From Anticarsia gemmatalis (Eukaryota; Arthropoda; Insecta; Lepidoptera; Erebidae), in contig NC_134756.1 in the NCBI RefSeq assembly GCF_050436995.1, positions 1 through 64,000 on the forward strand: a stretch of DNA of 64,000 bases. The letters are read 5' to 3'. The notes beneath the pieces are model-generated. The model did no database searches. It had not been told where the DNA came from and worked only from the letters and a program-made list of their open reading frames with translations. This document shows positions 23,390 through 35,024 of the stretch, piece by piece; position 1 is the stretch's first letter, and each line of letters begins with the position of its first letter. The translations under genes were made by a program, and so were the position numbers.

Positions 23390-23653
23390 CTAGCTGACCC
23401 GCGCAACTTTGCTTCGCGTCACATAAGAGAATTGGTCAAAATTTTCCCCGTCTTTGTAACATTTTTTATGGTATCTGGTATTCTGCTCCCATTGGTCGTA
23501 GCGTGATAATATATAGCCTTCCTCGATAAATGGGCTATCTAACACTGAAAGAATTTTTGAAATCAGACCAGTGGTTTCAGAGATTAGCGCGTTCAAACAA
23601 ACAAACAAACAATCAAACAAACAAACTCTTCAGCTTTATAATATTAGTATAGA
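23390..23653 (-). mobile_element. Non-autonomous Helitron-like repeat
   Basis: Plus strand CTAGCTGACCCGCGCAACTT...TTAGTATAGA, with a short (CAAA)n microsatellite at 23597-23626. Same family as 40893-41180. 23111-23389 and 23654-24454 show no gene. Confidence 0.75.
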
Positions 23654-24454
23654 TTTCATTGACGATTTGATTAATTTGTTTGTAATTATGTGTGAAAATA
23701 TGAGAACTAGGTACCTGTAGGAGGTAGGTACTGTTCGGATAATAACGCCCCGTAAAATGTGGTTTGGGCGTTAATAGCCTGTATGGACAATTACAAGCGA
23801 AGATCTATACAGGGTATCATAATGATTTGATTTTTACAGATCCGGGAAATGAATCTATCTCATTCACCCGTAAGAGAAGAGGGGAGTCATGGTCCGAAGA
23901 CACCATTATAGCTATAATGTTGATTTACTTAACTTCAGGTCTTTCATGCGGAAGCGGTTGGACACTCGTCAGGTTTTTAGTGGGCTCTACGGCGGACCAC
24001 ATACCCCGTTTGCGCAGTCCCAGTGCGGCGGGGACCTAGCCGGTGGGTCGACCTTTTCGACCCCGATTGGTTTCCCTGACGAAAAAAATGGTTTTCATTC
24101 ACGTACTGTTCTGGGGCGTGTTAAGCCATCTACGTTGAATAGCGCACAATAAGCATTCTAAGATAATCTATATTTTTATTAAAAATCCTTTGGAAGTTGA
24201 TCTTTTATAGTTATAAAACATGTTAGAAGTGAGATATGTTTTGTGAAAGATGATTAGGTAGAAAGTACGAGATATATGTTGAACGTGTTACAAAATACAG
24301 ATATTTTAGTATCCGTAGTTCATATAATGGTAATTATAATGCTATCTAAAAAAGACAATTTAATATGCATAAAGATATTACGTATTAGACAATAGGCGTT
24401 ACTAAAAACTATATGTTCAAAAACGTCCATAACAGGCTATTCAAAAAATCTTTA

Positions 24455-24720
24455 TTTTTAACCCCCGACGCAAATATTGGGGTGTTATAAGTGTGACTTG
24501 TCTGTGTGTGTGTGTGTCTATCTGTCCGTGGCATCATAACTCCCGAACGGATGGAGTGATTTCCATTTAGTTCTTAGACATGGTTGATGAAAGCGGTAAG
24601 AGCCGTTAAAAAATTGTAGGGGGTGAAAGTGAAGGGAGGAGTGGAAATTTACTTGAATAGCTTCGTGTGATGAGGAAGTTGGCGGTGGGAATATTAGAAC
24701 GGCTTAACCTAACTAGCCAA
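24455..24720 (+). repeat. Dispersed repeat with GTGT microsatellite
   Basis: Contains AACCCCCGACGCAAATATTG and a GTGTGTG run, followed by CATAACTCCCGAACGGATGG. I recognise this as a common lepidopteran dispersed element, but its class is not clear. Non-coding. Confidence 0.5.
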
Positions 24721-26423
24721 TCTATAAAAGGCATGAAAAAAATCTGGGGTTTTTTAATTTTTTAATTTATAGTTATAATGGTTTTAGAAGACTGGTAGTA
24801 CATAATGTATAGTTGTTTGTATTCTTGTTTTTACAATAAAACTATTTTTCTAAAAAGCTTTTTAATTCAATCATATGATTAAATAATATATTGAATTGAA
24901 ATTAAGTGGGCTTTAATTGCCTAGGATACCTTAAAAACGTTTATTGCCAATAAAAAAAAAAATGTTTGTTACAATATAGATATATGGCAAGACTAGGTAG
25001 GTACCTATATCTTATACTGACTTTATAAACTTTGATCCGAATCTGGAGAAGAACATAACTTTAACATCAATAATAAAAAAATACTTTCAGTGCTACCATT
25101 CTTTGATTACTCAACATTTTTGTTACGAAGGTAGATTTACAATTTAAAAATTAATAAATTATACACAAAAGATATTTAAACTAAACTATATTATCCAATA
25201 TACAGGTGTCCGGTAATTCATGGATAGGTAACTTTGAAAAAGGTCATAGTAGAACTAACGGCCACCCAGAAAAAAATATAATAAGATAAGATATCTAATT
25301 AATAAGTACACAAGCAATTTAAAATTTGCCCAATAAATAAATAATAAAATTTTTGCTAAATAATTGAACTTGCATAATATTCCAATTTTGAGAAAAAGTG
25401 CTAATCATACTTTTTATTATGCATCTATCAGAATGGTTAGTGTACAATATAAAACAAAAAAAAAACATTAATTATTACTCGTCGTAGTGTCTAAAAATCG
25501 GCAAAAAAATTAAATATTTTAATAAACAATTACCTATATCTTAATTACTTATTATATTATTATCTATCTTCTTATAGATTGTTTTTTCTGGTTGGCCGCC
25601 GTTGGTTCTACAATCTGTATACATTATGAAAATGTTAAACTTTCTGCTCTTCATTAAATGGCATGCTTATTAGTTTAAAAGAGGCCTTTATATAATGCCC
25701 CTCTATTTAACATTAATATATAAGTACCTACTAACAATATAGCTTAGCTACGCCTACGCGACGTAGTAATCTGTGTGGTACTAAGTACCTGCTGCAGCTT
25801 TACGACAGGACGATACGACTAGGTACAGTAGGTATAGCTGGTAAGTGTAACTGTGAATAATGAGTCCTTTTTCCTGATTGATAGAAATATTCAATGTAAA
25901 ATATACAACCTGTTACTAAATTAGTAGGTAGGTATATTTGGCATAGAGTCCGTTCAATGTGTTACGTATTTTTCTTGTTCATGGTGCGTTAGCAGGTAGT
26001 GGTGAAGCCGCGTCGCATGAGTCCTCGTGAATCGTGAACCGTGATGCTGCATGATGCACCGTCACGGGCGTCACGGGCGTCACGGCGTAGCCAGGGCCGG
26101 CGCGTATTACTGCCAACTGCAACTGGCTACAGACACTGACAGACAGGGCAGCAGGTGGCAGGCGCGGGTAAGTATTATTATCAACCACGAACATTGTTTT
26201 GGTGATTAATATAAGGCGGTATTAGATACAAATGATTAGCTATCGTATTATAATTGGTATGCGGTAATGCTAACGTGCTAGGTAACGAACGATTTCTTTT
26301 AAAATATGAACGTTATCGCGAAACATCACCATCTGTGTTATTGAACAGGTTTTTATTACTACGGATTTGATTCGGATGGTTTGTATGAAAAAAAAAAACA
26401 AATCTTTACGTTCTTTAGTTATT
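24721..26423. other. AT-rich intergenic, no gene recognised
   Basis: Very AT-rich to about 25970. A GC-richer patch at 25980-26170 contains tandem GTCACGGGC units (about 26060-26085) but no supported exon. Confidence 0.5.
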
Positions 26424-26455
26424 GCCTTCTTCCCATAGGTATATGGGAAGAAGGC
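26424..26455. other. Hairpin, 14-bp perfect stem
   Basis: GCCTTCTTCCCATA, a 4-base loop, then the exact reverse complement. It lies about 100 bp before the orphan protease exon. It is probably an end or relic of a small element; function unknown. Confidence 0.7.
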
Positions 26456-26561
26456 GTGATTTTATGTATGTATGTAAGTACCTACGTAATACTTTCTATT
26501 TATTCAACTTCAAATTTTAAAGGTTTTGTTGAATAAGTTGAATAATTTTGTTTGTCAACAG

Positions 26562-26666
26562 ATCGGCGTGACATCGTTCGGATCCAACCGTGGCTGCGCG
26601 GTCGGTTTACCGGCTGGTTTCGCGCGAGTGACCTAATTCGAATCATGGATCCGCGCCAGGCTCTGA
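26562..26666 (+). pseudogene. Orphan terminal exon of a chymotrypsin-like gene
   Basis: A CAG acceptor (to 26561) is followed by exactly 105 bases, the length of exon 5 in genes A-D, reading IGVTSFGSNRGCAVGLPAGF and then ARVT, a TAA stop, and ESWIRARL. AATAAA follows at 26711-26716, in a 3' flank related to that of gene C. No upstream exons 1-4 were found between gene B and here. It is the tail of a lost gene copy. Confidence 0.85.
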
Positions 26667-27024
26667 GTGTCACCTCCAGTCACCACTTTGTGGAGTTTAC
26701 TAGTTGCCAATAAAATATTGCATAACATTAATTGTTTTTCACTGAGTTCGTACCCTGTATTGTTTATTCTTCATGCAGGAACTAAAGTCACGATACACGC
26801 TTTGAAACCCACTACAACGAAAATGTACGACATTCCTAAGAATCACAGCAATCGTGTGAAATATAGGTATATCAGTGGTAAATAGCACCGTTTGTTAATG
26901 TTGTGCAATTAAAAGATTGCTTGTCTGTATGTTGTTATCATACGGTAGTGACAGTATTTATTAATTTTATCTCTCAATCTGCAAATATTGAAAACAGAAA
27001 CAGCCGTCGAAACTTTCGTACTCC

Positions 27025-27839
27025 TTTTTTTTTTTACCTGGGTAATGCATGAAATTGCATCCCCAATGCCCGGGGGAGCGCTGGGGTATGTGGGGCTCTC
27101 CGAACCAGAAGGGCAAGGCCTACCCACTAAACCATCAAGGTGTTGCCTCCTCGCCGCTTAGTGCCGAGGCCACGGGAACGCCTTTAGGCACACATCCGCG
27201 GCCCCGACGCGGCCGTCCACAATGTGGACCCGTCCACAGTGTGGGACGACACCCCAACACACGGGTGCCGTCCCCCCACATAGTGCAGTGGCCAGAAAAC
27301 TCCCCCGAGTTCGCCAGCCAGGGGGCCTTCGGAAGCCGGGACAGGCCTCGCGCAGATGCGCAGCTTGTCCCAGCCGCCGGCGGCGGAAAGGTGTGTAGGC
27401 CGCTGCCACCTCCTCGCCGACCAACGAGCCCGAAAGTGGTAGTCTGCCCACTCCCAGGCCCTGCGGTCCCACCACCAGCCGCCATGGGTTAAGAGCCGGG
27501 TCCGACCGCCCGACCCCCGTCTCCCCACGGCAGCCCCACCATTGCCGCATCACGCGGTGCGGCCCCGCCCAGTCGCGGAGGATAGGGTGCCCAGCAACGA
27601 CACACTAGAACACCTCTTCCTCCGCGACTAGCCCCTCCAAAACCAGCCGGACCTACGTCGCCTCGGCCCAGCCGGCCGGCCGCTTTGGTCCCCAGGGTTA
27701 GTGCGGTACCGCCCAGACAGGGAAGCGGCCTCTCCAATGGGTCTCTCTTCGCTTCACCGCGGCCGAAGTGCGCCCTCACCTCAAGACTCGCGGCTACTAA
27801 GCCCCCCCACCACAGCAAGGTGGAGACCCGTCGGGGGAG
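27025..27839 (-). mobile_element. Telomere-type non-LTR element at an internal site
   Basis: Poly(T) at 27025-27035, then the same GC-rich body and the same far end (GCAAGGTGGAGACCCGTCGG) as the element at 846-1770. It is flanked by a 14-base target duplication, AACTTTCGTACTCC at 27011-27024 and the same with one change at 27840-27853. The three-unit tandem region of the telomeric copy is reduced to one here, and about 40 bases near 27590-27625 are extra. There is no TTAGG at this target. Confidence 0.8.
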
Positions 27840-28088
27840 AACTTTCGTAATCCTGTCTAGACTGAAAGAATTAATTGATTCGGTCATTTTTTAAAAGTGC
27901 CGGCCAACAAACGAAAGCGGCATATATGTATATCGATTGAACTAGCCATTAGAAGTAATAAATAGTTCGTATGGCACAAAAGTTGAAAGATCGCTTTAAA
28001 CCAAGTTATAAATACAAGTTTAAAGATTCATCATTTTTACATGTCTGTCATTTCTGAAAGTGCTGAGAAACATAAAATAATCTATACT

Positions 28089-28264
28089 TCTATACTAATA
28101 TTATAAAGAGCAAAGGTTTGATTTTTTGTTTGTTTATTTGAATGAATAGGCTCCGAAACTACTGGACCGATTTAAAAATATCTTTCACCGTTGGCAAGCT
28201 ATACTATTCCCGAGTAACAGAGGCTATGTTTCTTTTTTAAAAAAAATCGGCATGCTTACTAAAA
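28089..28264 (+). mobile_element. Helitron-like repeat, 5' part
   Basis: Starts TCTATACTAATATTATAAAG and continues with a GTTTGTTTA microsatellite and CCGAAACTACTGGACCGATT. The 3' CTAG end is not visible. 27854-28088 and 28265-28664 hold no recognised feature. Confidence 0.55.
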
Positions 28265-28664
28265 CTTGAATAATCTAACCCATGGTGTAAAAAAAATTAT
28301 AAAAAACTTCCTTCAATCGCGTGCGCTGCGAAAACTATTAATGATAGAACAAAATGATGTATTACAATTTTTCAGGACACATCACTATCTACAAAAAATG
28401 TCGCAACAGCATGTCTCTATCTTCTGCAGTTACGTCACAATTAGCGTCCTTTTATTAAAAACCAAAAAATTATATACCACCGCTAGAAATTCTTTATTCG
28501 TACCTAGGTATTGATCCTCATCAAAATAAATAAATCATTATTTAAGACTACTTCAATACCTTCATTATTACCTTTTTAATGATCGCCAGTTTAAATAATA
28601 GAAAAAAACTCCGCTCTCTATGCGCTGAAGAGAATTAATTGTTTTACTCATTTATATTTAATTA

Positions 28665-28920
28665 CTAGCTGACCCGCGCAACTTCGCTTGCGTCACATAA
28701 GAGAGAATGCGTCATGATTTTCCCCGTTTTTGCAACATTTCTCGTTGCTACTCAGCTCCTTTCGTTCGTAGCGTGATGATATATCCTATAGCCTTCCTCA
28801 ATAAATAGCCTATCTAACACTGAAAGAATTTTTCATATCGGATCAGTACCTAAGTAGTTCCTGAGATTAGCGCGTTCAAACAAACAAACAAACTCTTCAG
28901 CTTTATAATATTAGTATAGA
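28665..28920 (-). mobile_element. Non-autonomous Helitron-like repeat
   Basis: CTAGCTGACCCGCGCAACTT to TTAGTATAGA on plus, flanked by A and T. Same family as 40893-41180. Confidence 0.8.
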
Positions 28921-29103
28921 TTAGTATAGATTATAGTATTAGTACAGATACGTTGGCCTATCGCGGGTTGGAGCCCCTGAAAATTAATTTATTTTGTCGC
29001 CACAAAATAAAACCACATCAAATATTGTTTACAGGGAGGCTCTTACTCAATAAATTAAATGGCTTTTGTTTAACGGTTATGACCTTTTAACAATTATTTT
29101 AAA

Positions 29104-29358
29104 CTAGCTGACTCGCGCAACATCGCTTGTCACGCGTCACATAAGAGAGAATGGGTCAAAATTTTCACCGTTTTTGTTACATTTTTTATTGGTACTCTGC
29201 TTCTATTAGTCGTAGCGTGATGATATTTAGCATATAGCCTTCCTCGATAAATGGACTATCTAACACTGAAATAATTTTTCAAATCGGACCAGTAGTTCCT
29301 GAGATTAGCGCGTTCAAACAAACAAACTCTTCAACTTTATAATATAAGTACTTATAGA
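29104..29358 (-). mobile_element. Non-autonomous Helitron-like repeat at outer edge of left arm
   Basis: CTAGCTGACTCGCGCAACAT to ACTTATAGA on plus, flanked by A and T. The bases just inward (29359-29503) are the reverse complement of about 62220-62372, so the inverted duplication reaches at least to here. Confidence 0.75.
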
Positions 29359-29912
29359 TAAATTAAACAAAAAAAAAGGTGAAAAATAATATATGTAAAT
29401 ATATTCGCAAAAAAGAGTATAACTTAGTTTTTTGTTTTCAATGAATGTTATTTTTTAGAAACTCACTGTAAAACATTGTAAATTTTCTTTTATTATAATA
29501 TTACTAGCTGACCCGCGCAACTTCGCTTGCGTCACATAAGACAACACAACACACAAACACTTTTTTACTGTTACTCTGCTCCTATTGGTCATAGCGTGAT
29601 GATAAAAAATATGCTTTTTTTCCACGAAAAATATTCTTAATATTATTTATATCTCTTAATTTAACGAAGTTGCGCTAAGGTATATCCGCCATTAAAACAG
29701 TTGCCGTGACAACGGAATTTTGTTAATTTAATGTCAAACGAAGTCGCGAATAATATTGATTATTCGCTACTTCGTTCGCCACCTGAATTTTCCCGGGAAA
29801 TGCGTCATTTTCCCGGGGTAAAAAGTAGCCTATGTCCTTTCTCGGGTATCAAAATATCTCCATACCAAATTTCATGCAAATTGGTTCAGTAGTTTAGGCG
29901 TGATTGAGTAGC

Positions 29913-30003
<91 letters not shown>

Positions 30004-30096
30004 GCTACTTTCATATTTATAATACACTCAGCGGCAGAAAAAGTGGCCCAAGCGCTTATCCTGAATTTGTAAACAAATTAAGTAATATATGAAAGA

Positions 30097-30519
30097 CTAG
30101 CTGACCCGCGCAACTTCGCTTGCGTCACATAACAGAGAATGGGTCAGAATTTTCCACGTCTTTGTAACACTTATTACTGTTACCTACTTACTCTGCTCCT
30201 ATTGGTCGTAGCGTGATGATATAAAATATGCTTTTTTTTCACGAAAAATATTCTTAAAATTATTTATATCTCTTAGTATAACGAAGTCGCACTAAGGTAT
30301 ATCCGCCATTAAAACAGTTGCCATGGAAACGGAATTTTGTTAATTCAATGTCATTATAATATTGATTTTTCGCGACTTCGTTGAATTTTCTGAATTTTCC
30401 CGGGAAATGCGTCTTTTTCCCGGGGTAAAAAGTAGCCTATGTCCTTTCTCGGGTATCAAAATATCTCCATACCAAATTTCATGCAAATTGATTCAGTAGT
30501 TTAGACGTGATTGAGTAGC

Positions 30520-30558
<39 letters not shown>

Positions 30559-30597
30559 TAGACAGAGTTACTTTCGCATTTATAATATTAGTATGGA
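30097..30597 (-). mobile_element. Helitron-like repeat inside the Tc1/mariner element
   Basis: CTAGCTGACCCGCG at 30097 to ATTAGTATGGA at 30597, flanked by A and T. It carries a (CAGA)n array at about 30521-30555. It sits between the left inverted repeat and the transposase frame. Confidence 0.8.
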
Positions 30598-30743
30598 TAT
30601 ATTGTTGTAAGTAGTAGCGAAGTGATCTGTTTAGTGTTATAAAGTGTTTAATTCTGTATTTTGAAATATTGCTGCACGGAAACGATTTTTTTTATGATTT
30701 TTATTGATTACTGGTCTATTTAGATTTTAGAAAAGATTTGAAG

Positions 30744-31732
30744 ATGCCACTTACTGCTGAACAAGTGGCTAAGGTGGTCTTGTTGTCCGATCAGGGCCAT
30801 TACCATTGAGAGGTGGCTGCATTTTTCAATGTATCGCGTACCACTTTAAGATCTGCGATTAGGAGGTATCGTGAGACTGGTCTCTACACGCGGCGACCAG
30901 GAATTGGACGAACACGATGTACATCCGCAAGAGATGACCGATTTGTTAACCTCGAGGTGCTGAGAAACAGCTTTCCGACAGCATTTGAGATTCACTAGAG
31001 GCTTCAAGCGGAACGCGGAGTCATTCTTAGTGAACGGAAGATAAGGCAAAGGATAAGAGAATGTAATTCACGGGCAGGAAGACCAGCCCGAGTACCAGAA
31101 CTCGAGAGACACCATCAAGTTGCGCGATTACGATTTGCTCGTAAACATGTGAATTGGTCCATCGACCAATGGAGCAAGTTCTTGTTTACCTATGAGTGCT
31201 GAATAGCATTAAGAGCACCAAATGGTCGTGAGAGAGTGTACAAACGCCACTAAGAAAGGTTTCTTCCCAACACAACACGTCAGACGGTCAGTTACAAAGG
31301 TGGGTCTGTTATGGTGTGGGGAGGTGTATGTTTGGAGGCACGTACGGAGCTTGTCATCGTAGATCAGAGCCTAACAGCAGCCGAGTACATTAAAGAAATC
31401 CTCCAAGACCATGTTGTACCACTTATGGATTTCATTGGTCGGGAGGATTAACTCTAATGCAGTTTAATGCGCGCGCTCGTAGCGCCCGCGTTGTGGAGTC
31501 GTACCTTGCTGATATCGGGATTCAAAAACTGCCTTAGCCTGCTCGCAGTCCAGACATCAGCCCCGTAGAACATGTCTGACACATGCTAAAAAACAGTGTA
31601 CGTGCACTGCCCAACCCACCAGAATCACTTGGTGAGCTAAGATCCGCTCTAGTCAGAGTGTGGGATAAAATTCTTCAAGAAGTAATTAAAGCATCCTCCA
31701 AAGCATGCCAGAACGCATGCAGGTCACCATAA
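30744..31732 (+). pseudogene. Tc1-like transposase, inactivated
   Basis: Reads MPLTAEQVAKVVLLSDQGHY then a stop, then VSRTTLRSAIRRYRETG (helix-turn-helix region), GRPARVPE, QWSKFLFTYE, VMVWGGV and ARSPDISPVEHV. These are the order and motifs of Tc1-family DDE transposases. At least five in-frame stops or shifts are visible. The second catalytic motif, usually FSDES-like, reads FTYE, so the first Asp there is lost. It is certainly not functional. Confidence 0.85.
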
Positions 31733-32054
31733 ATGCTAGAGAAGTTAACACGCGGTATGAACTTGATTTTTTCTTTGGTGCAGAATTAGATTTTTGCGAA
31801 AACTTTTAATAAACGATTACGAAAAAACCTGTATTTTTAAATTTTTCCCATTTTTGATAAAAAATTACGACTATTTAGTGTAAATTATAACTAAACTTGT
31901 GTATAAACTGTTTAACTTATAGTTATAGCCAAAATAATAACCATGTATTGTTATGATAAAAAGTTTTATCGTAGTTTTACTTTGGGCCACTTTTTCTGCC
32001 GCTGAGTGTATTAGTATGGATTATGTCCGTGCGAAGCCGGGATGGGCTGCTAGT

Positions 32055-33830
32055 GATTAATATAGCGAGAATTGACATTGCGCAACGACCGCTCTGAAGT
32101 TGATTAAGGTCGTAGCAAGGTCTAGGTCGTATCGACTCGGAAGGGGATCGTCACCGTATCAACTCAAGCTGTTCAGTGTTATTTATTGTTTGAAGCTCCC
32201 TGCTGCAACGACACTGATCGGAATCGTAACATAATCACCTCGCCTCGAGACGAACTCACTAGCCGGTGCGGTGCATGCTCGACTTGCAGTTTCCGTAATT
32301 ACGGATCTCCATACCCTAGCTATTCGTCCACGCTCCTCCCGCCGTCTGCGTTGCTCCACCGAACGTGATATTTTATGAGATTTCTGTGATTTGTTAGCGC
32401 GTGATGGTACTTGCGCGGTGGAACGGTAATTGTTTAATGAGCCAAGGTTTTGGATGGCTGAAACCGTAATAAAATCGTGTGTTTGTGAGTAGGGAAAATG
32501 TGTCGTAAAACGTTAGCAATATGAAACTAGGTGTGTAGTGGCCGATGTAGGGAAGACCCGAAGTTATGATTTCATTCACCTATGAGTGTACTAGTGTAGT
32601 GTAGGGCAGTCGTGTTTGCGGTCCATCTGTAGCCAAACTATCGCGTTACACCACGCTGCGCAATGCACGTAATCTAGCTATGAGCGCCTCAAACATGCAG
32701 GAACTTTAATCAAAGCTTATCGTTAAGGAATTCGTAATCAGTATACTTAATAACGTTTTGAAAACAACGTCTTTTAAATGTATAATGCTGAAACGAACAT
32801 AGACTACCTGACGGTGTGGCGCTGTCTGTGCGAACCAGACGTATCGACATGTATGTATATTCCGAAAATGGTTGTGAAACCACCTCATATTCATATTTTC
32901 AGGAGAGAGTAAGATACCTCGAGCTGCAGGCGTATGACTAGGGACAGTTGTGGTGTCCTCACAATGTCTCGTTTGTTTCAAAAGTAGGGAATGGCGGTTA
33001 TACGAGTATGTTGTAAGGGTAGACTAAAGACAATAGTGAAGCTATTTGTGACGCGCTACCAGGCGGCCGGCAAGCACTCATTGTTCCTAAAATATAATAT
33101 GAAATATAATATGAATGAAGTGATGACTGATGACTCGTGCATCTCACGAGTCCGTGTCGTAACCGATAGTTTACGACCAATTCAACGTCATTCAATCATT
33201 ACAGACATTACAGTCTCCCGACCGAGTCTTCCCGTTTGGGTAAGAAATAACACGGAATTGACGAAATTGTGATAAACGGATAGTTTTTAACCGGGATTTA
33301 AACACAATGATGCGGTCAGAATCGCGGGCATTAGCTAATGCAGGAACATACATTTAGATCGCTTCATATAGATACTGGAATAGGTGATTTTTGGTAATTA
33401 GGTTGATAAACCGATGAATGGTTTTCGAGCAATTAAAACCAGTTTAATTTGAATTAAATTAAAATGTTTTATTGAAATTGCAAGTCCTAGCCAACTGACA
33501 CACGGTTCGGGGCAAATGTTGCGAGCTCAGTTACAAACACTCCCTCTTACCTATAATTCTACTGACTTGAAACTTGACACTGTTCTGTCTGTTCAAGTTC
33601 CGATGGCGATGCATTCTTATGACAACTACGACCTGGAATTTATATAGTATACGTCTAACATAGAGCTTCCTCAAAAAACATTCATATTAATATTAATATA
33701 ATTAATCAGAACACACAGGAATATTCTTCTACATACTGTTTTTTTTTAAATATAGTTTTTAATATTTCAAATACTATAAGACACTTTAGTATGTATTATG
33801 ATCGGTATAACATTATTTTCTTCTTAACAA
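32055..33830. other. Arm sequence without recognised gene
   Basis: No supported coding region; the short frames are not conserved in any visible domain. 32026-32054 (GTGCGAAGCCGGGATGGGCT, then GCTAG) is a Helitron-type 3' end, so the outer end of the arm is itself old transposon. The mirror is at about 60400-62175. Confidence 0.45.
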
Positions 33831-33839
33831 AAACACTCG

Positions 33840-34135
33840 AAACTCTACCTTAAAAATAGCATGAGAAATTATTTAATTGAATTTTATTTGAATTTTAAAT
33901 GTTTTTTCAGGCAACATTTTTATATTATTTGGTAGAGCATTAAATACTTTGACACACAATCATTGCAAGTGAATTTTTTGGGTAAAGCATAGTCTTAGGT
34001 ATACAATCAAGCACTAATCTATCTCTATCGTTGTATTTCTCGGAAATATTTGTTTTGCTGTATGGAAGAGATCCTTGTGTGTTTTAACAAAAATAGGTGT
34101 TAAGGGTGCGCCGTCCGTGTAGAAATCCAGTCCCC
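33840..34135 (-). pseudogene. LINE protein C-terminal relic
   Basis: On minus it reads RKIHLQSLCVKVFNALPNNI and MLPEKTFKIQIK with stops between blocks. This resembles the C-terminal tail after the reverse transcriptase in Jockey/CR1-like LINEs (KxFNxLPxxIKxL). The mirror copy is at about 60093-60410. Confidence 0.45.
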
Positions 34136-34165
34136 CTGTGAGTACCCTCAGTACCGTGGTAGTGC

Positions 34166-34229
34166 GTCGCTGAGAGCACGCTGAGAGCACGCTGAGAGCA
34201 CGCTGAGGGCACGCTGAGGGCACGGTGAG
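34166..34229. repeat. 11-bp minisatellite, short allele
   Basis: About five to six units of ACGCTGAGAGC/ACGCTGAGGGC. The mirror array at 60001-60082 has two more units, which accounts exactly for the 22-base offset between the arms outside 34.2 kb. Confidence 0.85.
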
Positions 34230-34940
34230 AGGTCACGCGCACGCGTGTCCCTACAGCGGACCGCTTGTAAGCACTAGTACAGCTTACACTCTGTAGGCGC
34301 ACTGTGCACTACTTGTGTGTGGGCAGTGGGCAGTCTTCGGCAGTAAGACGGCTGCTGCGATTTTACTAATATTTCAACAGCGCTGAAACGTGTAAACAAC
34401 AACAGCAAGCGCTCCACTGTAACGCATCAACACAACATACTCAATTACGATAAATAGATAATAATCATTCGATACATAACGATGTCCAACTTATTTTGAT
34501 ACGTCCTACCAGTCAAGTGTGAGCCGGCTTCCTGCACTTGGGCTCGACGCAACAAACTGTAGGAATTGTGAAATATTTGAACGAGCATTTTCTAAGAAAT
34601 ATAATTATGTTATTTCAAGTAGACTTAGTTCGTTGATAGTGGTACGCGACCCGCGAGCCGTTCGTTACAACAAACGAGCCATTACTAAATAAACGTTATA
34701 TTTCCTAATGCTAATGCACGACTTCAGTTACATGTTACTTATAATAGTAATATTTAATGAATATTTACAATTTATAACGAGTGACAGTGAGATGTACAAT
34801 ACAAAGTTTATTATTGTACAATTAAATATGGCATGTATTATTTTTTAAACGTTTGTTTACCTCTTCGTGTACGGAATCCTGATATCCAAACGTGCAATAG
34901 CAAAGTAGCATAAGCTTTCCTTAATTACTTAATTCACATC

Positions 34941-34976
34941 GATTAGATAATCGCAGGCCTAGCAGTTTGTATATAA
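34941..34976 (+). promoter_or_regulatory. Gene C promoter: GATA-like site and TATA box
   Basis: GATTAGATAATCGC starts at 34941 and TATATAA lies at 34970-34976, 49 bases before the ATG. The GATA motif is weaker than in B and D. 34230-34940 before it is AT-rich without a gene. Confidence 0.6.
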
Positions 34977-35024
34977 GTTGTGGATGCCAAGGAAACTGCA
35001 CCACAGCACAACTAGTAGACAAAG

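Larger units (their letters stand above)
30025..32008 (+). mobile_element. Tc1/mariner-superfamily transposon
   Basis: Perfect 27-bp terminal inverted repeats starting CACTCAGCGGCAGAAAAAGT (30025-30051, and inverted at 31982-32008), flanked by TA on both sides (30023-30024, 32009-32010). Removing it restores TATAATATTAGTATGGA, the end of the surrounding Helitron, so the borders are exact. It encodes a damaged transposase. Confidence 0.92.
29504..32020 (-). mobile_element. Composite Helitron carrying nested insertions
   Basis: Helitron ends CTAGCTGACCCGCG (29504) and TTAGTATGGA (to 32020), in the minus orientation. A (CAGA)n array at 29911-30002 is part of it. A Tc1/mariner-like element (30025-32008) splits its last bases, and that in turn holds another Helitron (30097-30597). 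The right arm has an unoccupied site: near 62210 the flanks join directly, ...GGACATAATATTATAATAA, apart from three bases. Confidence 0.8.

Noticed and set aside
29911..30002. CRISPR-like or regulatory array
   Set aside because: It is a (CAGA)n microsatellite inside Helitron-like repeats; no spacer structure, and the organism is a eukaryote.
32186..32368. Open frame kept in both arms (mirror at 61866-62048)
   Set aside because: Conservation follows from the near-identity of the arms; no domain, signal peptide or splice context.
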